Below, one piece after another: positions 40,835 through 47,815 of a DNA stretch of 47,815 bases (position 1 is the stretch's first letter; the number at the start of each line of letters is the position of its first letter). The DNA comes from SIG223 sp964442785 (GTDB lineage Bacteria > Bacillota_I > Bacilli_A > RFN20 > DUOF01): NCBI GenBank assembly GCA_964442785.1, contig CAYTZW010000005.1, positions 1 to 47,815 of the forward strand, given 5' to 3'. The notes beneath the pieces are model-generated. The model was not told the DNA's origin. It searched no databases and saw only the letters and a program-made list of their open reading frames with translations. The translations under genes were made by a program, and so were the position numbers.

Positions 40835-43024
40835 CTAATCTTGATATGGATCTATTATAACACTTAATTCAACTTTTGTGTTACTATTTATACTTTCAAT
40901 TAACTCTTTTATTAATTTTAAGGTCTTTGATGAGTCTTTATACTTAAGTGTTAATTTTACTTTATACAAATTATTTTCTTTGACAATATATGGTGTTGTT
41001 GGACCAAAAACAAAAATATCTTGATCCCTTTGCTCAATGTATTTTTTCATATTATCCGCTAATAGATAAGTTTCATCATAATTTCTACCTTTAAAAAGTA
41101 AAGTAGCAAAAATACTAAAAGGAGGATAATTTCTTTCTTTTCGATAAAGAATTTCTTTTCTAAAAAAATCATTATAATCTTGTTTACTTGCTTCTTTGAT
41201 AACGTAGTTATCAGGAGTATAAGTTTGAATTAAAGCTTCTCCTTTTTTATTTTCCCTGCCACTTCTGCCAATAACTTGAGTTAATAATTGATAGGTTCTT
41301 TCTCCTGCTCTAAAATCATTTAGATACAATCCAATATCAGCATTAATAACGCCTACTAAAGTAACAAGGGGAAAATCTAAACCTTTGGCTATCATTTGAG
41401 TTCCTAATAAAATGTCATATTTATGATTATCAAAATCTTCTAGGATTTTTTCTAAACTATGCTTTTTTAAAGTTGAATCATAATCCATTCTCGCAACTCT
41501 AGCATCAGGAAATCTTTTTTTAATTTCTTCTTCAATTTTTTGAGTTCCAAGTCCAATATAACGAATTGAAGTTGAATTACAATTAGGACAAATCGAAGGA
41601 TATTTTTGATTATATCCACAATAATGACATTTTAAACTTTCTTCTTTTTTATGATAAGTTAAACCAACTTCACAATTAGGACATTTAAACACATAATGAC
41701 ACTTACGACAAGAAACATAAGAAGCATATCCTCTTTTATTTAAAAGTAAAATTATTTGTTCCTTTTTATCTAATCTATCAGCGATTTTTTCTAATAAAGA
41801 AGTCGAAAAAATGGAGTAATTGCCTTTTTTTAATTCATCATTCATATCAACAATTTCCGTGTTAGGCAAATTTTGATTATTAATTCTTATAGGCAAATTA
41901 ACTAAAGTATAAATGTTTTTTAAGGCTCTAACTTTGCTTTCAAGACTAGGAGTTGCACTTCCTAATATAACTTTTGCTTGATGTTTCTTAGCTCTAAAAA
42001 TGGCGATGTCTTTAGCGTGATAGGAAGGAGCGTTATCTTGTTTATATGACTCAGAATGTTCTTCATCTAAAATGATAACTCCTATCTTTTCCAAAGGAAC
42101 AAAAATAGCACTTCTAGTACCTATAACAATACGAACTTCATTATTAACAATTCGACGATATTGGTCATATTTTTCACTTGTATTTAAGCCTGAATGGAAA
42201 ACAGCAATTCCAACTTCAAATCTTTCACTAATCCTTTTAATAATCAAAGGAGTTAAAGAAATCTCAGGAACTAACACTAAAGCATTTTTTCCTTTTTCAA
42301 GAGCATCTTTAATCAGATGTAAATAAAGTTCCGTTTTTCCCGAACCTGTTACTCCTTCTAACAAAATAACATCATTACTACTATTTTTTATAGCTTCCAA
42401 AGCTTCATTTTGGCTATTAGTTAGTTTTTTCCATTTTGTAGTTCCAAAGTTTTTAATTAAATCTCGATACTGTTCTTTTTCTATTTCTTCTAAAACACCT
42501 TTTTTTACCAAAGTTTTAATCCTAGAAGATGAAAAATCTAAATCATCAATACAAACTTCCCCTTTTTCCAAAATAAAATGGACTATTTCTCTTTGACTTT
42601 CATTAAGTTTACAATCTTCATTTATAACTTTATAATATTTTTTCTTTAAAATAGAGGCTTTGGCTTTACTTGAAGAAGGTTTTAAAGAAGGTGGTAAAAC
42701 TGTTTGATAACATTTTATCAAAGAAGAAAGTGTTTCTTTTTCTAAATAATGGACAATTTCTTCAATCTCATCATTTATTAAAGGTAATTCATCTAAAACT
42801 TTTTCGATATATTTAAGAGAAAAACCATATTCTTCTTCTAATTCTTTTTCACTTTTATCACTTTCGTAAACATCAACCACATAACCCACAATCATTGCGT
42901 GATTAAAATTAACGTAAACACGAACACCTTTACAAATAGATTGTTCTTCTTTTACTAAATAATCAAAAGGTCTATTAACTTTTAAAGAACCATATTCAAT
43001 ATAAACTTTAGCAATTCTCATCAT
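40835..43024 (-). CDS. priA: Primosomal replication restart helicase PriA
   Basis: 729 residues. The N-terminal DNA-binding domain (RPFDYLVKEEQSICKGVRVYV) is followed by a superfamily 2 helicase core: Walker A EGVTGSGKTELY, DEEH box ILDEEHSESYKQ, and GSATPS. Eight zinc-binding cysteines follow in four CxxC pairs (CRKCHYVFKCPNC...CHYCGY...CPNC), then VTLVGVINADIGL and QVIGRSGRENKKG. PriA recognises stalled forks and loads the replicative helicase. Two adjacent ATG codons are possible; AAGGAG is spaced for either. Preceded by an extended -10 (TGGTAAAAT). Followed after 11 bases by the Cys/His repeat gene. Ends in TAG. Confidence 0.96.
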   Translation of the reverse strand: MMRIAKVYIEYGSLKVNRPFDYLVKEEQSICKGVRVYVNFNHAMIVGYVVDVYESDKSEKELEEEYGFSLKYIEKVLDELPLINDEIEEIVHYLEKETLSSLIKCYQTVLPPSLKPSSSKAKASILKKKYYKVINEDCKLNESQREIVHFILEKGEVCIDDLDFSSSRIKTLVKKGVLEEIEKEQYRDLIKNFGTTKWKKLTNSQNEALEAIKNSSNDVILLEGVTGSGKTELYLHLIKDALEKGKNALVLVPEISLTPLIIKRISERFEVGIAVFHSGLNTSEKYDQYRRIVNNEVRIVIGTRSAIFVPLEKIGVIILDEEHSESYKQDNAPSYHAKDIAIFRAKKHQAKVILGSATPSLESKVRALKNIYTLVNLPIRINNQNLPNTEIVDMNDELKKGNYSIFSTSLLEKIADRLDKKEQIILLLNKRGYASYVSCRKCHYVFKCPNCEVGLTYHKKEESLKCHYCGYNQKYPSICPNCNSTSIRYIGLGTQKIEEEIKKRFPDARVARMDYDSTLKKHSLEKILEDFDNHKYDILLGTQMIAKGLDFPLVTLVGVINADIGLYLNDFRAGERTYQLLTQVIGRSGRENKKGEALIQTYTPDNYVIKEASKQDYNDFFRKEILYRKERNYPPFSIFATLLFKGRNYDETYLLADNMKKYIEQRDQDIFVFGPTTPYIVKENNLYKVKLTLKYKDSSKTLKLIKELIESINSNTKVELSVIIDPYQD

Positions 43025-43073
43025 TATTCTCCTTGTCTAAATTTTACCACATTTAAAAAAGAAAAAGCCATAT

Positions 43074-43096
43074 ATAAAAAGTAGCAAAATTGCTAC
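43074..43096 (-). terminator. Intrinsic terminator of the kinase gene
   Basis: GTAGCAA-AA-TTGCTAC (43081-43096), a perfect 7-bp stem containing the stop codon, followed on the minus strand by TTTTT. Confidence 0.82.
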
Positions 43097-44034
43097 TCCT
43101 TATTAGATTCCAATTTTTCAATAACTTTTGGATAATAATTATAAACAAAACCATTTAATTTTGCCCAATTATCGATTTCTTCTTTGTTAACTTTAATTAA
43201 ATCACCAATTTCAATATTTCTTTTTTTAATATCTTCTTCGTCCATTACAATAAGAGGATTAATTAGTTTTTCCTTTAATAAATTATAAGCCAACACAACC
43301 CCGTGTCCGTCTAAAATGAACAAGGAATCGTGAAAACGCAAAACTTCAACTTTTCTATCTTTTTTATCACTAATAGCTTCAAAGGTACTTTTTACTTTAT
43401 CCATATTAATTTCATACAAAGGCTTAGTAGGAAATAAAGTAGTTGGAGCAATCCAAAACTTAGGATATTTAACTCCATTTGCCCATTTATTATAACAATC
43501 CATTATTATTTTAACAGCTTCATCAGTTGAAATGGAAGTTGTATCAATAACTAAGTCATATTGCTCTAAATTTTCACAATTCACACCATATATTTTTTTA
43601 TAATTACGATTTTCAGCAATTCTTCTTTCAACTAAAAGCTCCTTAGCTTCTTCAATCGAAGAATAACTTTCATCACTTTCTTTTCTCGTTAAATAAGTTC
43701 TTAAAGCAGCTTCATAGGGAGAAACAAGAACAAATATTTTAAAGGTGCTTGGAATAAAATGCCAAGCCAAACGAGAATCAAAAATCAAATTTTTATCAGG
43801 ATTTTCCTTAGCAATTCTTACCGTATAATCATCAACTAATTGGTCATACTTTTTACCTTCATCATTCTCTAAACGATATTTAGTAAATTCCAAAATAGAC
43901 ATTCCCATATCTTGAGCGATTTCTCGCAAAATGCCACCCGCATAAATACGCTCAAAACCATATTGTTCTTGAAGTTTCTTACAAATCGTGGTCTTACCAC
44001 TTCCTAAATAACCTGTAATTGAAAAATGCATCAT
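43093..44034 (-). CDS. P-loop nucleoside-monophosphate-kinase-like protein with unusual C-terminal domain
   Basis: 313 residues from ATG 44034 (44031 also possible; GGTGAG is very close). Residues 1-190 resemble cytidylate-kinase-like proteins: Walker A GYLGSGKTT, YAGGILREIAQDMGMS, a DSRLAWHF walker-B-like segment and an Arg-rich lid (KELLVERRIAENRNYKKIYG). Residues from about 200 on are separate: after PKFWIAPTTLFPTKPLYEI comes DSLFILDGHGVVLAYNLLKE followed by LINPLIVMDEED. This recalls the 'dG.hR..A...lg...i.v' pattern of ParB-like domains, but Gly-Val replaces the usual Arg region. The fold and the fusion are inferred. It is divergent from rqcH and separated from priA by a terminator. Confidence 0.75.
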   Translation of the reverse strand: MMHFSITGYLGSGKTTICKKLQEQYGFERIYAGGILREIAQDMGMSILEFTKYRLENDEGKKYDQLVDDYTVRIAKENPDKNLIFDSRLAWHFIPSTFKIFVLVSPYEAALRTYLTRKESDESYSSIEEAKELLVERRIAENRNYKKIYGVNCENLEQYDLVIDTTSISTDEAVKIIMDCYNKWANGVKYPKFWIAPTTLFPTKPLYEINMDKVKSTFEAISDKKDRKVEVLRFHDSLFILDGHGVVLAYNLLKEKLINPLIVMDEEDIKKRNIEIGDLIKVNKEEIDNWAKLNGFVYNYYPKVIEKLESNKE

Positions 44035-44074
44035 TCTCACCAACTTTGAAATATTATACTTTTATAAACTAGAC

Positions 44075-44103
44075 TTTTCAATCATCTAATTTCAGTTTAT
44101 AAT
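44075..44103 (+). promoter_or_regulatory. rqcH promoter
   Basis: TTTTCA (44075-44080), 17-base spacer, TATAAT (44098-44103), then AAAGGAGTG before the ATG at 44123. The -35 is a poor match. Confidence 0.55.
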
Positions 44104-44122
44104 ACTAAAGGAGTGAAAAAAA

Positions 44123-45694
44123 ATGGGAATTGATGGTTTATTTATCGCAAATATAGCAAAAAAACTAAATACAAGTTTAAAAGGAGCAAGGATTAACAAA
44201 ATTTTAATGCTCTCTAACAATGAATATCTTTTTGATTTATACAAGCCAAATTTAAAAGAAAATTTATTTATTTCCGTAAATCAAAAATATTCACACATAA
44301 GCTTAACTACTAAAAAATACTCTTTTTCAAATGACATCTTTCATTTTCATACATTACTAAGAAAACATCTTGAAAATTATTATATTGAAGAAATAAAACA
44401 AATCAATTTTGACCGTTTAATCCAAATAACTTTAAATGGAAAAAATGACATTGGACAAACAACTACCAAATATCTTTATATTGAACTAATGGGAAGATAT
44501 AACAATATAATACTAACTAAAAACGACAATATAATCATTGATAGTTTATATCGATTACCTTTTATTTCTCCAACAAAAAGGATTATTTTACCAAGTTATT
44601 CTTATGAATTTCCTCATATAGAAGAAAAGAAAAATCCTTTAGAAAGCAACTTTTATGATGAAAATATTACCCTATCAAAACAATTCTATGGTATTTCATC
44701 TTTCACCGAAGAAATAATAAAACAAAATTTAAAAACCAACTCTTTTTCCCAAATAATAAACAACATTATTAATTCAAATACTCTTTTCTATAATGAAAAC
44801 GATTTTTATCTTTTACCATTTACAAATCATCACCACGAAGAATCACTTTTTGAAGGACTAAATAATTACTTTTCTACTTCGTCAAACAATGACCGAATAG
44901 TAAGAAAAAGTGCCGATATAACAAGACTTATAAACTCTTATAAAAAGAAATTAATCCTTAAATTAGAAAAATTAGAAAACGAAAAAAAGGAAAGTGAAAA
45001 CGCTTCTATCTATAAAGAATATGGAGAAATACTCTTTACCTACCCTTCTTATTATCAAAAAGGTTCAAACAAAATTTACATACCCGATTTGGAACTAGAA
45101 ATACCTTTAGATCCTACCAAAGACTTAACTACAAATGCCAACAATTACTTTAAAACATACAAGAAAAAAATCAATTCCAAAAAATACTTAGAACAACAAA
45201 TAGACCTTGCTAAAGAAGAATACGATTACTTTTTAGATTTAGAAAGACAAATAAAAACCGATGACCTAACAACAATCGACCAAATAATCGAAGAATTAAA
45301 AGAACAAAACTACTTAAAACAAGTTGCCAAAACAAAGAAAAAAGAAATCAAAATCAAATTACTCGAATATGAAATAGGAAACAGCAAAATATATGTAGGA
45401 AGAAACAACTTACAAAACGAATACTTAACCTTCAAAATTGCCAAACCTAATGACCTATTTCTTCACGTAAAAGATTATCGTGGTTCACACGTTGTCATAA
45501 GTAATTATCAAAATGATGAACACACATTAAGAGAAGCCGCTAAACTAGCTGCCCTATATTCTTCTGCCAAATCATCTTCTTCAGTACCCGTTGATTATAC
45601 TAAAATTAAATATGTCAAAAAATGTCCTAATTCTAAACCTGGGAAAGTATTAATGACAAATTATAAAACCATTTATATCGACCCTGAAAATTAA
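44123..45694 (+). CDS. rqcH: Ribosome quality-control factor RqcH (NFACT family)
   Basis: 523 residues, slightly shorter than B. subtilis RqcH (about 570). The NFACT-N domain (MGIDGLFIANIAKKLN) carries the conserved Asp97-Arg98 pair (INFDRLI) needed in RqcH for alanine tailing. Long coiled coils (about 260-300 and 355-400) form the arms, and the C-terminal NFACT-R domain contains VGRNNLQNEYLTFKIA and LHVKDYRGSHVVI. RqcH binds the peptidyl-tRNA-obstructed 50S subunit and adds a poly-alanine degron. ATG at 44123 follows AAAGGAGTG. It was formerly annotated as a fibronectin-binding protein, which does not reflect its main role. Confidence 0.94.
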   Translation: MGIDGLFIANIAKKLNTSLKGARINKILMLSNNEYLFDLYKPNLKENLFISVNQKYSHISLTTKKYSFSNDIFHFHTLLRKHLENYYIEEIKQINFDRLIQITLNGKNDIGQTTTKYLYIELMGRYNNIILTKNDNIIIDSLYRLPFISPTKRIILPSYSYEFPHIEEKKNPLESNFYDENITLSKQFYGISSFTEEIIKQNLKTNSFSQIINNIINSNTLFYNENDFYLLPFTNHHHEESLFEGLNNYFSTSSNNDRIVRKSADITRLINSYKKKLILKLEKLENEKKESENASIYKEYGEILFTYPSYYQKGSNKIYIPDLELEIPLDPTKDLTTNANNYFKTYKKKINSKKYLEQQIDLAKEEYDYFLDLERQIKTDDLTTIDQIIEELKEQNYLKQVAKTKKKEIKIKLLEYEIGNSKIYVGRNNLQNEYLTFKIAKPNDLFLHVKDYRGSHVVISNYQNDEHTLREAAKLAALYSSAKSSSSVPVDYTKIKYVKKCPNSKPGKVLMTNYKTIYIDPEN

Positions 45695-45708
45695 AAAAGA
45701 TTACTATG

Positions 45709-45749
45709 AAAAAGAGTGGTTATCATATCAACATTAACCACTCTTTTTT
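45709..45749. terminator. Strong bidirectional terminator
   Basis: AAAAAGAGTGGTTA (45709-45722) and TAACCACTCTTTTT (from 45735) form a perfect stem with A and T tracts at both ends, between the convergent rqcH and collagen-like genes. Confidence 0.92.
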
Positions 45750-45774
45750 GTATACTATTTATCAATATTAAAAA

Positions 45775-47815
45775 CTACTCAGCAGTATTAGCATAGTTCT
45801 TATAAAGAACTTCCCAGAAACAATCGGTCATTTTATCCATACCTGCCATATTAGGATGTAAACAATCACTTGCATTGGTATATGATGCCATATTTTCAAC
45901 TGTAATTCCACTATCATTATAAAGGTCAACAACACTACAGCCATATTTTTCAGCAATTTTCCAGATAACATTATTATATGCAAGAAGAGTTGCATCATCT
46001 CTTTTCACATTATTTGGAAGTAAAGTGAAAAGATAAACATCAGCACTATCATACTTAGCAACTATTTTTCCAATCATTGCATCATAACTTGTTTTAAATA
46101 CGTCAGCATTTACACCACCATCAAAATCATTAATTCCTAGATACACAGCAATAATATCAGGATTTGTACCAGCATTATCACCTGTGTTATCGTGAAGTTG
46201 TTCGCAACGAGTTTGACCATAGTTTGTTACCTTATCACCACTATATGAATTATTTACTAATACATTCATACCAGTTTTGTTGGCAATTTGTTTCCACCAA
46301 GTTTCATTAACATCTGTAATACCATTATTGGTTCCACTATAATAAATGGCATTATTACCTATCGTATCATTAGTATTTGTACTATCATTGGAATAGCCAC
46401 CAAAAGTAGAAATACTATCACCTAAGATTGAGAGATTTTCCCCCTCTAAGATCCCCCTAAGAGCGGTTTCTTTTATAGTTTGAATAGCATCTTGCTCTGC
46501 TTCTTCAAGCATATCCAAATGAGTTTTCCAAACAGAAGCTATTTCATTTTCAAAATAAACGTCAAAGAGTAATTGATAGTCTACTTTTGTTTCAGACTTA
46601 TTGTCTTGGAAATTAAACTCACTTGTTTCTTTTTTGGTGGAATATCCCCAAGCCAATGTATCTCCAGAATTAGCACCAAACGCAATAGTTTCATCTTCAG
46701 CTAATTCAATATTACAATCAGCATAAGCCCAAGTATTTGCTTTAGTATCTGCTGGGAAATAAATTTTAATTGCCGTACCCACTCCCGAGAAATTTGTTGT
46801 TTGACTAATTTTATGTTTATACACTGTCATATATGGTTGTTCACCGCTTGCAGCATTGTTTTCACGAACAATTGCACCAATTTTTGTAATAGTCTTACCA
46901 GCAAATTTTGAATTATCTAAATATCTATAAGGAGCATTTGTAAGATAAACAGTATTTAATTCAGAACCATTTGCTGGATATTTAGTGCTAATATTTTCAA
47001 ATATTGCAACCTCGCTAGCAATTGAGATTTCCGCTTTTACTCTTACAGCCAAAGTATCAGCATAATCACCAGTTTTAGAAATAACACCTGTATTTTCACT
47101 TCCATTTACAAGAGCATAATTTCCTGCTTCATCATCAACTGGAATACCTTTTACTACATATACTTTTGCACTAGAACCACTTCCACCAAGAACGATAGTT
47201 TCATCATCTGCAACCGTTAGGTCAAGTGTAATTGTATTTACACCAGCAACCAAATTAAATTCACTAGTCTTAGTAGTAAGTGTTGAACCAGATGTTCTTG
47301 ATGTAACAACATCAGTTACTTTTGCTGTTCCAATATGTAAAGTTCCTGCAATTTCTGCAACAACTTGAATTTCAGTTATTTTTGTTCCACTGTATTGAGT
47401 AAGTTTTGCATTAGGTTTGAAATTTGACATTAAAGCAATAGTATTTGTAGATAAATCTAAGTACTCTCCAGCAAAGTATTTCATAGTTGTATAAGCACCT
47501 ATGGTATCTTCAACAATATTTTTCCTACCTGTAGTATCTTGTTCAAGTTTAAAAGATGTTTTTAAACCGTCTTGCCATATATATCCATCATATCCTAGAT
47601 AAACATTAGAACCATCTTTTCCTGCTTCTCCTTGTGCACCTGTTGCTCCTGTATCTCCTTTTTCTCCTTTTGGTCCTTGTTCTCCAGTTTCACCTTTTTC
47701 TCCTTGTGCTCCGGTATCACCTTTTGGTCCTTGTTCTCCAGTTTCACCTTTTTCTCCTTGTGCTCCAGTTTCACCTTGTTTTCCAAAGTTTTCTACTTTT
47801 AATACCCATACTCCA
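45775..47815 (-). CDS. Collagen-like protein with C-terminal SGNH/GDSL hydrolase (5' end beyond window)
   Basis: The frame is open from the window edge to TAG at 45775 (679 codons visible); the ATG at 47484 is internal and not the likely start. Order: about 20 Gly-X-Y triplets (GKQ-GET-GAQ-GEK...), a linker (SNVYLGYDGYIWQDG), a beta-rich region of about 330 residues, then an SGNH hydrolase. Hydrolase blocks: SILGDSISTFGG with Ser codon 46414-46416, VYLGINDFDGG, and SDCLHPN giving Asp and His (codons 45865-45867 and 45856-45858). The catalytic triad is complete, so esterase or deacetylase activity on a glycan is plausible. The architecture resembles phage tail fibres and bacterial surface fibres. 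No C-terminal anchor is seen, so attachment must be N-terminal or the protein is secreted. Terminator downstream is shared with rqcH. Confidence 0.87.
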   Translation of the reverse strand, partial: GVWVLKVENFGKQGETGAQGEKGETGEQGPKGDTGAQGEKGETGEQGPKGEKGDTGATGAQGEAGKDGSNVYLGYDGYIWQDGLKTSFKLEQDTTGRKNIVEDTIGAYTTMKYFAGEYLDLSTNTIALMSNFKPNAKLTQYSGTKITEIQVVAEIAGTLHIGTAKVTDVVTSRTSGSTLTTKTSEFNLVAGVNTITLDLTVADDETIVLGGSGSSAKVYVVKGIPVDDEAGNYALVNGSENTGVISKTGDYADTLAVRVKAEISIASEVAIFENISTKYPANGSELNTVYLTNAPYRYLDNSKFAGKTITKIGAIVRENNAASGEQPYMTVYKHKISQTTNFSGVGTAIKIYFPADTKANTWAYADCNIELAEDETIAFGANSGDTLAWGYSTKKETSEFNFQDNKSETKVDYQLLFDVYFENEIASVWKTHLDMLEEAEQDAIQTIKETALRGILEGENLSILGDSISTFGGYSNDSTNTNDTIGNNAIYYSGTNNGITDVNETWWKQIANKTGMNVLVNNSYSGDKVTNYGQTRCEQLHDNTGDNAGTNPDIIAVYLGINDFDGGVNADVFKTSYDAMIGKIVAKYDSADVYLFTLLPNNVKRDDATLLAYNNVIWKIAEKYGCSVVDLYNDSGITVENMASYTNASDCLHPNMAGMDKMTDCFWEVLYKNYANTAE
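47671..47778 (-). repeat. 54-bp tandem repeat in the collagen-like region
   Basis: Two nearly identical 54-base units (starting 47671 and 47725), each encoding six Gly-X-Y triplets (period 18 residues, GAQGEKGETGEQGPKGDT type). A 42-base stretch is identical between them. Confidence 0.8.

Noticed and set aside
45775..47484. A complete 569-aa gene starting at ATG 47484
   Set aside because: The frame stays open through the collagen-like region to the window edge and the ATG has no ribosome-binding site.
47595..47786. A 63-residue Lys/Glu-rich frame (KVKLEHKEKK type)
   Set aside because: It is an off-frame reading of the Gly-X-Y repeat; the collagen frame is continuous with the SGNH domain.
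45775..47815. Prophage tail module
   Set aside because: Only the fibre-like protein itself suggests it; no other structural, lysis or integration gene is visible here.

Overview
The window looks like a chromosome segment of a low-G+C, Gram-positive-lineage bacterium (Firmicutes/Bacilli sensu lato, perhaps an uncultured gut lineage near RF39 or Erysipelotrichales; this placement is inference). Evidence: A+T-rich DNA, strong AGGAGG or AGGTGAT ribosome-binding sites, an LtaS-type lipoteichoic acid synthase, EzrA, YtfI/YtfJ, PrpC/PrkC, YhaM, NrnA and RqcH, and gene order that recalls Bacillus subtilis (ezrA-nifS-thiI-ytfI-ytfJ-ackA-nrnA; priA-rlmN-prpC-prkC-rsgA). No tRNA, rRNA, CRISPR array, insertion sequence or origin was recognised. 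None of the 35 genes whose stop is visible ends in TGA (30 TAA, 5 TAG).

Layout. 1-2.7 kb: leftward operon of a six-segment membrane protein and an LtaS-like sulfatase cut by the window edge. 2.8-14.8 kb: rightward accessory block with three large secreted, membrane-anchored proteins built of Ig-like repeats (747, 1289, 870 aa), interrupted by an unknown 157-aa gene, a coiled-coil membrane protein and yhaM; a DEDDh exonuclease follows. 15.5-23.4 kb: leftward housekeeping block (unknown 122-aa gene, nrnA, ackA, ytfJ, ytfI, a 62-aa gene, thiI, cysteine desulfurase, ezrA). 23.6-26.7 kb: two related AAA ATPases of the DUF4143 type, in opposite orientations around a small membrane protein, lying between ezrA and rpsD. 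26.8-27.6 kb: rpsD with a strong promoter and structured leader. 27.6-36.2 kb: EamA transporter, a 91-aa gene, an HI0933-type flavoprotein, typA and a 1391-aa surface protein. 36.3-44.0 kb: rsgA, prkC (kinase domain only), prpC, rlmN, a Cys/His-repeat protein coupled to priA, and a kinase with an unusual C-terminal domain. 44.1-45.7 kb: rqcH. 45.8 kb to the edge: a collagen-like SGNH-hydrolase protein running off the window.

How the genes fit together. Three themes recur. The first is the cell envelope: LtaS, four big anchored proteins and the collagen-like hydrolase. The second is ribosome and RNA quality control: rpsD, RsgA, RlmN, TypA, RqcH, YhaM, NrnA, and ThiI with its sulfur donor. The third is Ser/Thr phosphosignalling by PrpC/PrkC. 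Several operons are tightly coupled by TAATG stop/start overlaps. No stretch longer than about 300 bases lacks a gene; the larger gaps (24795-25029, 26699-26952, 39847-40103) contain promoters, inverted repeats or leader structures and are listed as features.

Best leads: the family of Ig-like surface proteins preceded by a recurring TTRTCCACAT motif, the complete absence of UGA stops, the 39-residue Cys/His tandem repeat protein coupled to priA, a P-loop kinase with a ParB-like C-terminus, and a PrkC lacking membrane and PASTA domains.
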